Positions 54,784 through 63,912 of a stretch of DNA of 64,000 nt are shown piece after piece. The stretch lies in the NCBI GenBank assembly GCA_045106855.1, contig JBGCFI010000014.1, positions 41,308 to 105,307 on the forward strand, in the 5' to 3' direction. The notes below the pieces were generated by a model. That model ran no database searches. It saw only the letters and a list, made by a program, of their open reading frames with translations, and had not been told where the DNA came from. Each line of letters starts with the position of its first letter. Position 1 is the stretch's first letter. The stretch is from Granulosicoccus sp045106855 (GTDB lineage: Bacteria; Pseudomonadota; Gammaproteobacteria; Granulosicoccales; Granulosicoccaceae). The position numbers and the translations under genes were made by a program.

Positions 54784-55620
54784 TCAACTCGGCATCTCAT
54801 CCCACTGCGGCAGTGCATCACTAATTTCGAACCATGGCGCTTTTGAACCAACAAATATGTGGCCTTTAGCATCGACGCCCGGCGATTCGTTCAAACTTCC
54901 AGCTGGTATATTGAACATACCGGTAGCGCTCGACTCCCTTGGTACCGACGAACCACACGTACGACAAAACGCATTACCAAATCGTTCGGCCCCTGGCAGA
55001 TCGAAATTGTTCATATGACCTTCCCCGCGTAGCCAGGTAAGCTGGGCTATCGGTACGAACACATTGGTTGCATGGGCTGCACCTTTCACCTTGCGACAAC
55101 GACTGCAATGGCAATTCATAGCGAATTTGGGAGTTCCCGTGTACTCGAAAGCGACTTCTCCACATTGGCATCCACCACTTACCACACCCGCTTTAGCATT
55201 CACTTTGGTTGACTTTACAACGCGCGACAAATTGCCGTCACCATAATATTCAAGCTGAGGCAGATCATCATATATCGTATACGCGGCTGATTTGGACTCC
55301 GTGAAGATGTGTTTGCTAGGCCGAATACCTGGATCATCATCCAGTAAGCCTGCTGGAATATAAGTTAAGCCGTCTTGATCTCTTTCGGGTAAGGTCGACC
55401 CACACTCACCACAAAAGACTCTGTTGAAGCCCGGTGATGAAACATAAGTTCGTACCCATTCTATGCCACTTGTTATTTCGTAGTCCACTGTGTCGAGATA
55501 CGTGGCGAATAACGAACCATGCATCTTTCTGCAAATAGAGCAGTGACAATGGCTCATGTCAGTAAAAGCGTCACGTGCTGCAAAAGTCACTTTGCCGCAT
55601 AAACAACTGCCATTAACCAT
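54784..55620 (-). CDS. Tandem GFA-domain zinc protein
   Basis: The 278-aa protein is two GFA (glutathione-dependent formaldehyde-activating-like) domains in a row, each with C-x-C-G and C-H-C-x2-C motifs: SCLCGKVTF/CHCSICRKMHG and FCGECGS in the first, GCQCGEVAF/CHCSRCRKVKG and FCRTCGS in the second. Each binds zinc. Most GFA proteins have one domain of ~130 residues, so this is a duplication. Activity on formaldehyde adducts is not assured for the family. Confidence 0.9.
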   Translation of the reverse strand: MVNGSCLCGKVTFAARDAFTDMSHCHCSICRKMHGSLFATYLDTVDYEITSGIEWVRTYVSSPGFNRVFCGECGSTLPERDQDGLTYIPAGLLDDDPGIRPSKHIFTESKSAAYTIYDDLPQLEYYGDGNLSRVVKSTKVNAKAGVVSGGCQCGEVAFEYTGTPKFAMNCHCSRCRKVKGAAHATNVFVPIAQLTWLRGEGHMNNFDLPGAERFGNAFCRTCGSSVPRESSATGMFNIPAGSLNESPGVDAKGHIFVGSKAPWFEISDALPQWDEMPS

Positions 55621-55814
55621 AATTTTTCCGCGCTAATATTTAATAGCCTAGTGTAACGTGCATTCAACCGGAGTGAACTTTCCAGTTAGCATGGAGTATA
55701 TTTTCAATAATGTGTGATTTTCATATTGATTGCCGTGGCGACTATGCCCTATAGAGCCCGGAACACATCAGATTCGGGGTCGGTTTTGCCCATCTCACAT
55801 TCGGAACCATTTTC

Positions 55815-56177
55815 ATGAGCCAGTTTACTGATTCTGAATTGCAGAAGTTCAAACAACAGATCAACACAAAAATAGTAACGCTCGAATCTCTGGGTGTAGC
55901 ATCGAAGGAGGCCTCTGATACAGTATCTCTTGATCAATCCAAAGTAGGACGGTTGTCGCGGATGGACGCTCTTCAAGGGCAGGCAATAGCCAAGGCCACA
56001 GCCGAACGTCGCAAACAGGAAATCGCAAATTTGAAGCGCGCGTTGGTTCGAATAGACGATGCCAGCTTTGGAGAATGCCGTACGTGTGAGGCAGACATTG
56101 ACCCCCGCCGAATCAACCATAATCCCGGAGTTTTTCTGTGCTTGTCGTGTGCCGAGGCCCGCGAAACAAAAACCTAA
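55815..56177 (+). CDS. DksA/TraR-family zinc-finger protein
   Basis: The 120-aa protein has a coiled-coil N-terminus (residues 5-90, with SRMDALQGQAIAKATAERRKQEI) and a C4 zinc finger (CRTCEADIDPRRINHNPGVFLCLSC). This is the pattern of short DksA/YbiI-like proteins that reach into RNA polymerase. It is shorter than DksA itself (about 150 aa), so it is a paralogue, not the housekeeping dksA. Confidence 0.88.
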   Translation: MSQFTDSELQKFKQQINTKIVTLESLGVASKEASDTVSLDQSKVGRLSRMDALQGQAIAKATAERRKQEIANLKRALVRIDDASFGECRTCEADIDPRRINHNPGVFLCLSCAEARETKT

Positions 56178-56277
56178 ATCGAGATCACTATGGAAACGCC
56201 AGTTACGCGGTAACCCTCAGACCTAAAATTGTAAACTACGTGACTTCTGCACCAATAGTTTACTCAGACGCATGGCG

Positions 56278-56709
56278 TCAGACTTTCTCGATTTTCTCCA
56301 CAGCAATTTCCAGTTCTTCAATGCTTGCGCCTGTGCTGGCAGTGTCCAACACAAAACCTTTCCAACGACATGGCCAGGCTTCGAAGAAATTGAAACGAGT
56401 AATCTCAGACGCATCTTCAGCTAATAATATAATAGAGCCTGATCTGCGTTCTATTTTTCCATCAAGCACACTCTTGATCCATAACCAAAGATCATCGTTA
56501 GCCGTGTAGCCTCGTTTTAGTATGATGTTTGAATACCTGACTTGCCCAGGTATCTTGCGTCCGATCAATTCATCATCTTCCTTGAATTCAACGATATCAA
56601 TTTCTACCTCCAGACCTTCACACTCACGAAAGGCAGAAGTAGTAACTCCCTCTATTTCAACCCTAAATTTTCGGTTTCCGATAGGATCGTTCGCGCGTCT
56701 ATTGGGCAT
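56278..56709 (-). CDS. Phage-tail-tube/eCIS tube protein (gp19-like), orphan
   Basis: The 143-aa protein matches the T4 gp19-like tail region family found in extracellular contractile injection systems: NDPIGNRKFRVEIEGVTTSAFRECEGLEVEID at the start, then LKRGYTANDDLWLWI and FEAWPCRWKGFVLDT with ASIEELEIAVEKIEKV at the end. Such proteins build the inner tube through which toxins are pushed. No sheath, baseplate, AAA ATPase or spike gene is adjacent in the window, so it is either an orphan or part of a scattered set. It lies 66 bp behind the 148-aa gene on the same strand. Confidence 0.85.
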   Translation of the reverse strand: MPNRRANDPIGNRKFRVEIEGVTTSAFRECEGLEVEIDIVEFKEDDELIGRKIPGQVRYSNIILKRGYTANDDLWLWIKSVLDGKIERRSGSIILLAEDASEITRFNFFEAWPCRWKGFVLDTASTGASIEELEIAVEKIEKV

Positions 56710-56775
56710 CGTTCAAGCTCCTAGTTGATATCATTGTCTGAATACGCTCTTTCGAAAAATACTTTCGCAGGTGAT

Positions 56776-57222
56776 TTACAAATGACCGATTTTGCGATGG
56801 TCGGGAAGAGTTACGATATGTGGAAAATCTGCGTATGCGCGAAAATCATGTTTCACGGTTGTAGATAGTGCGGTTCGCCCTGATTTCCATCGAATGGTGA
56901 CTTTCAGTGTCGATCGCTGTCGCTTAAGTTGGAACGATTGCGCTGTATCCAGCAGAATACGTATTCGCTTTCCTGCAGGTAAAAAGGCAAGGTATCTAAA
57001 AATATTGAGCTTACTTACATCGACATTATCCATACCGTGTAGTGGCTTGTCGAAAGCAACGCGAACATTGGTCACTGCATGCTGACCTGTATTGCACAAT
57101 TCGAAAAATATCAGCCCCTCGTCAAACACGACATCTAAATACACACTCTGATCAGCCACAGTTTTGTCAACGACCTTAGTCGGAGGTTTTGGGCCTTTAA
57201 CTGTCGTTTTTTTACCAGCCAT
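56776..57222 (-). CDS. Hypothetical CARDB-like protein beside the tail-tube gene
   Basis: After a basic, Pro/Lys-rich N-terminus (KKTTVKGPKPPTK) this 148-aa protein reads as an immunoglobulin-like beta sandwich: GLIFFELCNTGQHAVTNVRVAFDKPLHG and KRIRILLDTAQSF, the style of CARDB domains (N-x-G then V-x-V-x-F). No signal peptide. It precedes the tail-tube gene by 66 bp on the same strand and is probably co-transcribed with it. Role unknown; an adaptor to the tube is speculation. Confidence 0.6.
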   Translation of the reverse strand: MAGKKTTVKGPKPPTKVVDKTVADQSVYLDVVFDEGLIFFELCNTGQHAVTNVRVAFDKPLHGMDNVDVSKLNIFRYLAFLPAGKRIRILLDTAQSFQLKRQRSTLKVTIRWKSGRTALSTTVKHDFRAYADFPHIVTLPDHRKIGHL

Positions 57223-57676
57223 AAGTGCTATGAACCCTGCGATGACACTTGTGCATTACCACCTCTTCCTTGTTGAGATTATCAGCTGCACGGCTGAAAC
57301 GATGAATTACGACCTATACCTTAGGCTAAGTTATTTTAAAATTAAGACTTATTGTACAAACTTGCATCACATAAGAACGGTGCATCACCAGACCCCCGGT
57401 TTAATGCGAATCCTAGTCGCCCGCATAACAATGCGCTTACGAGCTCTGGCGTAGTGATTTTATAACTCGTTTGTACAGCAAGTAGCCCCTAGCGATAACA
57501 GAATTCTGCTAGTAACAAAGCGACCTTTAATGAACTAAACCCTAAGAAATTCTTTTGTAATGTATTTCCTATGCACGCAGCGTGCATCTAAAGACTGGCA
57601 ATTCCATGAGAGGGGTACACCTACTCAATAGAGTAGTGTCGATTTACGACTAACGCTGGCAGGCTTGTTCGCAGCT
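57223..57676. other. Gene-free stretch inside the tail-tube cluster
   Basis: Some 450 AT-rich bp between the kinase-like gene stop and the CARDB-like gene start. No ORF is supported; a promoter for the two downstream genes is likely here. Confidence 0.35.
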
Positions 57677-58708
57677 TTACGCTAACGCCGCTGCAAATTT
57701 CTGCACGCGTTCAGCAAGACCCACTGGTTGATCGTTCCGACCAGCATAGCGCAAATTGGTTTGGGTCACAATCCTTTGCATGCCATCGAGAAATCCAGCC
57801 TCAATACGTCGGAAGGAATTCATACCTAGCTTGGTTCGCAGCGAGACGCGTTTTCGATTCGGGCAAAGTAGCGTTTCTAGGTCTCGAATAATCGCCTTGG
57901 CGAATGCACGCCGAGATCTTCCACTGCATAGCGATTCCCCCAGCCAGTCCTCGTTATAGTTCTGAGCCAAAACTGCAAGAGTAGAATCGAAGTCTCTGTA
58001 TCCTGAAGCAGGGTCAAAAAAATCATGACCACTAACCGATATATCGAAGTTAGTCGTCTTTCCGATCATAAACAGATTACCGATATTGCAAAGTGTCTCG
58101 AATTTGAGATTCTTAGCGCCGTATTGTCGCTGACTTCCGATGTTCTGACCGCCAGGAGGGCAGAATCGGTCGGTGTTGTTAATGAACATATCTGCAGCAA
58201 TAATACGACCCAGCTGCTCAAGGCCACCATCATTTTTCAGCCCTCTTGTAAGTGCAACGGTTCCACTTTTGTCTACCGCTCCACCAACACCCATTCGGGC
58301 ATCGAGAATTTTATCTGCCGGCGTCAAGTCGGAAAGTGGCATTTTGTACCATAGGGAATGGCCAACGCCATGGGCGAACAGTTGTCGTATTTCAGTGGCC
58401 GCAGTGACCGCCGGGTAGTTAGCAGCATTGTTGGCGAACTGAGCTGTGGCAGATATCATGAAATTTGCCCATTTTAGGAGTTCTGTCTGTTCGGCATTAT
58501 TCAATGGTTTTACGTTGCCCGCATTGGCATCTACCGTCTTCATTACGCGACGAGCATGTTTAAGTTGAGTTTTGTTAACGTTACCTGCCTCTTTCTTTAC
58601 GACAATGACGTCGCCTGCATGCCCATGAAGTTTGTAAACAGTTCCAGGCCTTAAAACAGCGACATCTTCAATTTCGACCTCCTTTATCGGGGTGATCATA
58701 GACAACAT
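57677..58708 (-). CDS. Protein-kinase-like protein of unknown function
   Basis: The 343-aa product has features in kinase order: a strand with GDVIVVKKE (Lys38/39 as possible ATP-contacting lysine), a helical part, then ADMFINNTDRF (Asp173, Asn178, Asp180), recalling the catalytic loop D-x4-N-x-D-R of actin-fragmin and phosphoinositide-like kinases, then CNIGNLFMIGK and SGHDFFDPASGYRDF. No signal peptide and no membrane segment. The kinase reading is by eye and may be wrong. It precedes the CARDB-like and tail-tube genes on the same strand, so it could be a delivered effector. Confidence 0.55.
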   Translation of the reverse strand: MLSMITPIKEVEIEDVAVLRPGTVYKLHGHAGDVIVVKKEAGNVNKTQLKHARRVMKTVDANAGNVKPLNNAEQTELLKWANFMISATAQFANNAANYPAVTAATEIRQLFAHGVGHSLWYKMPLSDLTPADKILDARMGVGGAVDKSGTVALTRGLKNDGGLEQLGRIIAADMFINNTDRFCPPGGQNIGSQRQYGAKNLKFETLCNIGNLFMIGKTTNFDISVSGHDFFDPASGYRDFDSTLAVLAQNYNEDWLGESLCSGRSRRAFAKAIIRDLETLLCPNRKRVSLRTKLGMNSFRRIEAGFLDGMQRIVTQTNLRYAGRNDQPVGLAERVQKFAAALA

Positions 58709-59170
58709 ACGGGCTCTCCAATCCTGGTTTCGAATAACTTATGTACTGCCAAATTTTTAGGTGTGCAATCACTAAGCAATTTTCCTGCAGGCTATGTATA
58801 AAGGATCGCGTGTTTTAATTCAACTAGCCATGTGGCATTTTCTGTGATCGCGCGGTCGACGTCCATCCCGTTCTGTTGAGGCTTCTTAAGGTTGTGACAA
58901 TTCAACAGGAATCGTTCTGGCATATGGCGAATTTTACGAAAACGGACATTGCTGGGAAAACATACCAAATCCTTGCTCTCCGACGTGATTGATTACTTAT
59001 TCGTGGCAATATCAAACACGGTTGCCATTAGATGGCGCACAATTAAAAGCGCACAATAACGGCTGGATAAAACGTTTTTCGATGGTTTTATATTGTCTCC
59101 ATAAAACTAATCAAATCCAAAGTAATTCTTCTTGATAAGCTAACCCCGATCGAATCAGGTACCGATTATT
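58709..59170. other. Divergent intergenic region
   Basis: About 460 bp between the kinase-like gene and the nucleotide cyclase gene. No ORF, hairpin or repeat stood out. Confidence 0.35.
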
Positions 59171-60403
59171 ATGGTTATGAACAAACGATACAATCCAGCG
59201 CATCTATCGTCAGTGCTTGGCTGGCTGGTTGAATCTGCTGTTGCGGAAGAAAGCTACGATAGCTTGTTCGACGAACTATGCAATAAATTAAGAGATATTG
59301 GCTTGCCATTGCTGCGCGGCAACATGGGCATGAATACCTTGCATCCACTGGTCGAGTCTGTGGGATTGATGTGGATACATGGTAAGGGCTTGACGGTGGA
59401 TGGCTATGCTCACGGATCCAATGTGGGAGATATCTGGCTTCGCAGCCCCCTTTACTGGATGGTGTCGAACAATCTTGGTGAGTTACGTCAGAACCTCAAT
59501 GATGCCGCTGCCAGAAGTCGATTTCCGGTATTTGCTGATCTGGTTGAACTGGGAGGAACGGACTATCTGGCCCTGGCAACACGCTTTGGCAAAGAAGAAA
59601 GAGTGAACGGAGTTCGAAATGGCATTGTAACTTCCTGGGTTAGTGACAGCCAGAACGGGTTTGATGAAGAACACATTGAGGCACTAAGGCAATTGCAACC
59701 CTATCTTGCACTTGTAGCCAAACTGTCTCAGCAACAGAATACTGCAGCTAATGTTGTTTCAGCTTTTCTGGGTAAAGAGGTTGGCAAACGAGTACTCAAA
59801 GGCCAGATACAACTGGGTGATGTGGAGTGCATACCTGCTGTAATCTGGCTTTGTGACTTGAGAAATTCCACCGCCATGGCAGAACAGGCGAATGCGACCG
59901 ACTATCTGAAAACCCTCAATACCTACTTTTCTTGCACCGCTGGTGCAGTCGTTGAGAACGGTGGCCAGATTCTGCATTTTTTAGGTGATGCCGTGCTGGC
60001 CATCTTCCCTGTCACCCAGCATATAGCGCCAGCCCAAGCTGCTGAAAAAGCGTTGGAGGCATCAGTTAATGCAAGAAAACGCTTGCGTACGCTAAATCAG
60101 CAGAGAATCGAAAATGACCAGAACACGCTCGATTTTGGCCTGGCCTTACATCTAGGGGACGTTCTCTACGGCAACATTGGCATTCCTGATCGGATTGAAT
60201 TTACCGTTATTGGGCGGGCCGTCAATGAAGTGAGTCGATTGGAGAGCCTGACAAAAGAGGTGGGCGAACCGTTACTGGTATCGAAGGCCTTCAAATCTCT
60301 TGTCGATCAACCCTGGCGTAGCCTGGGGACTTACGAGGCAAAAGGCGTGAATGACGGATTAGAGGTTTACGCACCTGGTAAGTCATTGCTGGAGGTCTCG
60401 TAA
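59171..60403 (+). CDS. Class III adenylate/guanylate cyclase
   Basis: The 410-aa soluble protein has an N-terminal sensory-looking region (residues ~1-200, with GMNTLHPLVESVGLMWIHG and YWMVSNNLGELRQNLN) and a C-terminal cyclase domain. Both metal-binding Asp are present (VIWLCDLRNST and FLGDAVLAIFP), as is the transition-state motif N-x3-R (GRAVNEVSRLE), so it should be active. Base preference cannot be decided with certainty. If it makes cAMP it could feed the CRP site at the T3SS promoter, a speculative link. Confidence 0.9.
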   Translation: MVMNKRYNPAHLSSVLGWLVESAVAEESYDSLFDELCNKLRDIGLPLLRGNMGMNTLHPLVESVGLMWIHGKGLTVDGYAHGSNVGDIWLRSPLYWMVSNNLGELRQNLNDAAARSRFPVFADLVELGGTDYLALATRFGKEERVNGVRNGIVTSWVSDSQNGFDEEHIEALRQLQPYLALVAKLSQQQNTAANVVSAFLGKEVGKRVLKGQIQLGDVECIPAVIWLCDLRNSTAMAEQANATDYLKTLNTYFSCTAGAVVENGGQILHFLGDAVLAIFPVTQHIAPAQAAEKALEASVNARKRLRTLNQQRIENDQNTLDFGLALHLGDVLYGNIGIPDRIEFTVIGRAVNEVSRLESLTKEVGEPLLVSKAFKSLVDQPWRSLGTYEAKGVNDGLEVYAPGKSLLEVS

Positions 60404-60553
60404 GCATGACGGTCGACCAGAGAAACTGGAATCCGGGCGCGTAGTGGCATGGATACCACAAGGACCGCCAGTTCCCAACCAGCAAGAACGAACAGCGCTG
60501 GTTGTACCTTCGTTAACAAGTGACTAACAGAATATTATCTAACTTTAAATAGT

Positions 60554-60952
60554 TCACTCACTGAGTAAATCGACTACCTTTTGAACATCTTCGTACGATA
60601 GCGGCTTAGAGACAAAGTCTTTAACTGCCTCGAAACTGCGCGCCCGATTTTCATCATCGGGATTTAACGAAGTGGTCAACATAACAACAACAACCTTAGC
60701 GACATCATGTTCAAGTTGTTTCGATGCCGCTTCAAGAAATTCGAAACCATTCATTCTGGGCATATTGATATCCAGGAAAATGACACTGACTTCAAGCTGC
60801 GGGTTCTCAAGCAAATAGTCGAGGGCTTCGTCAGCATAAGCAAAGCCGCGAACCTCTTCGACTAATCCCGACTTATTGAGAACTCGCTTGTACAGTCGCT
60901 GATCAATCTCACTGTCGTCTATTAGCAGCGCCAGTTTTATTGGTTTAGACAT
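60554..60952 (-). CDS. Single-domain response regulator (CheY/Rcp1-like)
   Basis: The 132-aa receiver begins (ATG at 60952) KLALLIDDSEIDQRLYKRVL, has the phospho-Asp in SVIFLDINMPRMNGFEF, Thr in MLTTSLN and Lys in DFVSKPLSYEDV. There is no output domain. Its start overlaps the end of the sensor kinase gene, so it is the cognate regulator. Confidence 0.92.
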   Translation of the reverse strand: MSKPIKLALLIDDSEIDQRLYKRVLNKSGLVEEVRGFAYADEALDYLLENPQLEVSVIFLDINMPRMNGFEFLEAASKQLEHDVAKVVVVMLTTSLNPDDENRARSFEAVKDFVSKPLSYEDVQKVVDLLSE

Positions 60953-63320
60953 TCCGTTCTTTTCCAAAGGTTATTTCAATTCTAGTACCACCGTCAGGCC
61001 CAGCTTTAGCGCTGATGTCGCCACCATGGTTTAACACCACACGCCTGCAGATTGCCAATCCTAATCCCGTACCCTCGTACTCTGAGTGTACGTATAGTCG
61101 GAAAAACATACCAAACACTCGTTCTCGATGCTCACTGGGAATTCCAATACCGTTATCTGAAACTGTGATTCTAGTGCCAAGAGGCAAGGAATCAGCAGTA
61201 ATTTCAATAACAGGACTGCGGTCTGGTGATCGGAATTTTATAGCATTAGAGATTAGATTTTGAAACAATATACGCAGCTGCATCGTATGCCCTTGCAATG
61301 TCGGCAACTGTGTTCTTGTGATCTCTGCATCGGCTTCTAAAACATCCGCTTTCAAGTCCTTGATGATCATGTCAATCATCTCATTGCAATCCACGGTCTC
61401 AACTTGCAACTCATTGTGGATAACCCGTGAATAATCGAGAACATCCTTCACCGTCTGCCCCATACGAGAATTGGTGACCTTCATATCACTCAAAACCTGT
61501 TGACCATTCTCACCCAGCGAACCCTCCTCATCAAGTTCCGAGATCAACATCCCAATCGTATTGCTTGGAGACTTCAAATCATGCGACACCGCGTAGGTAA
61601 ATTCTGCTTGCTCCCGGTTCGTAAGTTCAAGATTTTTCACAAGCTCACCAAGCTCAACCGCATAGGCTTTTTCACGCTCAAGGTCTTGCTTTTGGCGCGC
61701 AAACATAAGCTGTTGCTGCCGTTGCCGTTGCCATATAAAAGACACCATCAGTAATGTAAACGCCGCTCCTAAGGCGATCAGTAGCACCGTGATACGCTGC
61801 GGCGTCCAGAACACAGGCTCACCAAAGTATTTTTCTTTCAGAGCGGCGTATTTGTTGGTCAGTAGAAAACTCGGAAACACCACATTCAATCGCTCTCGTA
61901 CCACTCCAAGACCAGCGCGTAAGCCGATCGCGATGGCGGCTTCGAATTCAGGCGATCCGATCGAATGAAACTGCTCAGTAGGCAAAGCTTCTTTAAGGCC
62001 ACCGGCCACCTCCAGAATGGCATCAATTTCGCCAGTTTCTAACGCACTGACAAGTGTTTTGGCATCATCTATCGCTATGATCTCTGCAGCCGGCAATTCA
62101 TTCTCTTGCGCAAGCAGAACAGTATCGGGAAAGCCACCTACACGTAAATTCGATAAATCTGCAAGCTTATGGAGCTGAGAGTCAGCGTCTCGAACAAACA
62201 AGTTCAGAGGGAGAAGTTGTATCGGTAATGTCAGATCCAGAAATTCGCTGATTTTGTTGGTCGTTTGTATAACCGGCAACAAGTCTGCAGTAGCAACGTT
62301 TACTGATTCAAAATAGTCCTTCAAAGATACAGGCACGAATTCAATTGCTAAGCCTGATCTGTCGGCAAGTTCCTCAATGAGCTCCACCGAAAAACCTGTA
62401 ACGGTATTGTTCTCCAACTTCATCCATGGTGGCATATGGGCTACAGGAATCTGCAACACCTCCGGCGCAACCGATGGTACTCGAGCACGAAAGCGCCTGA
62501 CTAGTGCATCGATTCGGCCGTTAGCTTTCATTTTTGCTATCGCATCATTGATTGGGTCAAGTAGTTCTGCGCGAGACTTATGCACAACCACTACGCGTTC
62601 CGCCACTTCTATGGGCGGCCCGACAAAAGCAATCCTGTGGTCTAGACGCGCGGCCTGCGCCTCGGCAAAGGTAAACCCGGATTCGGTTGCTATTGCATCA
62701 ATCTCGCCCGACAAAAGTGAGATCAATGCAGCCCGGGTATTGGAAAATGACAGCATCACCGCACTTGGGTAAAGCGCTGGGTCAGAACCCGCACCCGGTG
62801 TTAACACGCCGATACGCACACCCGCAATATTGTTGTAATCGAACGTATCACTGTCTTCGATACGAACAGCGAAGCGTACTTCGGAGGTAAAAACGACATC
62901 CGAAAAAAGATTATTTTCCACTAGAGCCGGTAGTTTCGCAGCCATCGGTAAAATTTCGGAATCACCGGAATTCTGATCACGACCCCAGGTAGCAAAATCT
63001 GGTATGCGGTAAGGTTTAATATCAAACCCCACTTCTCGCCCAAGCTCGTACGCAAGCTCTACTGCAAGTCCCGTCGCGGCTCCTGCATCATCGCTAAAGT
63101 ACAACGGTCGAGCATCGCTCCAGGCCATTTGCACCGAGCCGAAAGCAGAATCTGGCGAACTAATCCGGGAATTATCATCCCCGTCAGCGAGGACTGGCCC
63201 GGCACTGAGAAATAGTAATTTCGAACAAACAATGGCTATACCTATGACTGCAGCGCGGACGCTCGCATACGAATGTCTGAAATTCATAGCTGTTGAATTT
63301 GGCGTGTAGTTATCTGTCAC
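60945..63320 (-). CDS. Hybrid sensor kinase with two periplasmic solute-binding domains
   Basis: The 791-aa protein has an N-terminal signal sequence/helix (VIGIAIVCSKLLFLSAGPVLA), two bacterial solute-binding (SBP_bac_3) modules in tandem (residues ~70-275 and ~290-500; each with EIDAI-type and GFSVEL-type motifs), a transmembrane helix (ITVLLIALGAAFTLLMVSFIW), a coiled coil, HisKA with phosphoacceptor His580 (AVSHDLKSPSN), and an HATPase domain (ITVSDNGIGIPSEHR, GTGLGLAICRRVV). It is thus a BvgS/EvgS-like periplasmic sensor without built-in receiver; the separate CheY-like gene follows with overlap. Ligand unknown. Confidence 0.92.
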   Translation of the reverse strand: MTDNYTPNSTAMNFRHSYASVRAAVIGIAIVCSKLLFLSAGPVLADGDDNSRISSPDSAFGSVQMAWSDARPLYFSDDAGAATGLAVELAYELGREVGFDIKPYRIPDFATWGRDQNSGDSEILPMAAKLPALVENNLFSDVVFTSEVRFAVRIEDSDTFDYNNIAGVRIGVLTPGAGSDPALYPSAVMLSFSNTRAALISLLSGEIDAIATESGFTFAEAQAARLDHRIAFVGPPIEVAERVVVVHKSRAELLDPINDAIAKMKANGRIDALVRRFRARVPSVAPEVLQIPVAHMPPWMKLENNTVTGFSVELIEELADRSGLAIEFVPVSLKDYFESVNVATADLLPVIQTTNKISEFLDLTLPIQLLPLNLFVRDADSQLHKLADLSNLRVGGFPDTVLLAQENELPAAEIIAIDDAKTLVSALETGEIDAILEVAGGLKEALPTEQFHSIGSPEFEAAIAIGLRAGLGVVRERLNVVFPSFLLTNKYAALKEKYFGEPVFWTPQRITVLLIALGAAFTLLMVSFIWQRQRQQQLMFARQKQDLEREKAYAVELGELVKNLELTNREQAEFTYAVSHDLKSPSNTIGMLISELDEEGSLGENGQQVLSDMKVTNSRMGQTVKDVLDYSRVIHNELQVETVDCNEMIDMIIKDLKADVLEADAEITRTQLPTLQGHTMQLRILFQNLISNAIKFRSPDRSPVIEITADSLPLGTRITVSDNGIGIPSEHRERVFGMFFRLYVHSEYEGTGLGLAICRRVVLNHGGDISAKAGPDGGTRIEITFGKERNV

Positions 63321-63510
63321 AGCTAATCAGACTTTCGACATTCCTTTACTGGAGCAACCAAATATTGGAATTAGTCTCTATCAGCGCTAACTGATGGCTT
63401 AGTGGCCGCAAAAGTAAAAAACAAGTCTAGCGGGTATAGCGAGCACCTAGGATAATGAGAGTGTTACATTGATATTGTCCAACAACAAACCGAGTCATTC
63501 CCGTATTGCC
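63321..63510. other. Spacer upstream of the sensor kinase
   Basis: About 190 bp between the kinase gene start and the repeat array. It should contain the kinase promoter; no gene seen. Confidence 0.35.
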
Positions 63511-63812
63511 GTCATTCCCGCGGATGCGGGAATCCATGCCAGTGCGAAGTAGATTCCCGCATTACCGTCATTCCCGCGAAAGCGGGAATCCATGCCAGTG
63601 CGAAGTAGATTCACACATTACCGTCATTCCCGCGAAAGCGGGAGTCCATGCCAGTGCGGAGTAGATTCCCGCATTACCGTCATTCCCGCGAAAGCGGGAA
63701 TCCATGCCAGTGCGGAGTAGATTCCCGCATTCGCGGGAATGACTGCGGTGTGCGGGAGTCCATGCTAGTGCGGAGTAGATTCCCGCATCCGCGGGAATGA
63801 CGGGGGTGTAGA
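63511..63812. repeat. Tandem 56-bp repeats with dRS3-like palindromes
   Basis: GTCATTCCCGCG begins at 63511, 63567, 63623 and 63679, giving four 56-bp units. Each contains a 20-bp palindrome of the form ATTCCCGC-N4-GCGGGAAT followed by CCATGCCAGTGCG(A/G)AGTAGATT. Two more degenerate, partly inverted units extend to about 63812 (ATTCCCGCATCCGCGGGAAT). The palindrome fits ATTCCC-N8-GGGAAT, the dRS3 element pattern known from Neisseria, which can serve as a target for recombination or phage integration. The array lies directly beyond the rRNA operon terminator. Confidence 0.9.
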
Positions 63813-63870
63813 GAAGGATGGCCTGATGGGGTCAGTCCACTGAGCACAGATCGCGTTGACCCAATGCAAA

Positions 63871-63896
63871 AAGGCCGTCCTGTGAGGGACGGCCTT
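63871..63896 (-). terminator. rRNA operon terminator
   Basis: On the minus strand AAGGCCGTCC and GGACGGCCTT form a 10-bp perfect stem with loop CTCACA, followed by TTTTTGC. It lies about 15 bp past the 5S rRNA 3' end, as expected for an rrn operon terminator. Confidence 0.92.
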
Positions 63897-63912
63897 GATG
63901 GACGTAAATAAA

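Noticed and set aside
63511..63750. Repeat array as a CRISPR
   Set aside because: Units are identical end to end with a 56-bp period; there are no unique spacers, and no cas genes are nearby.
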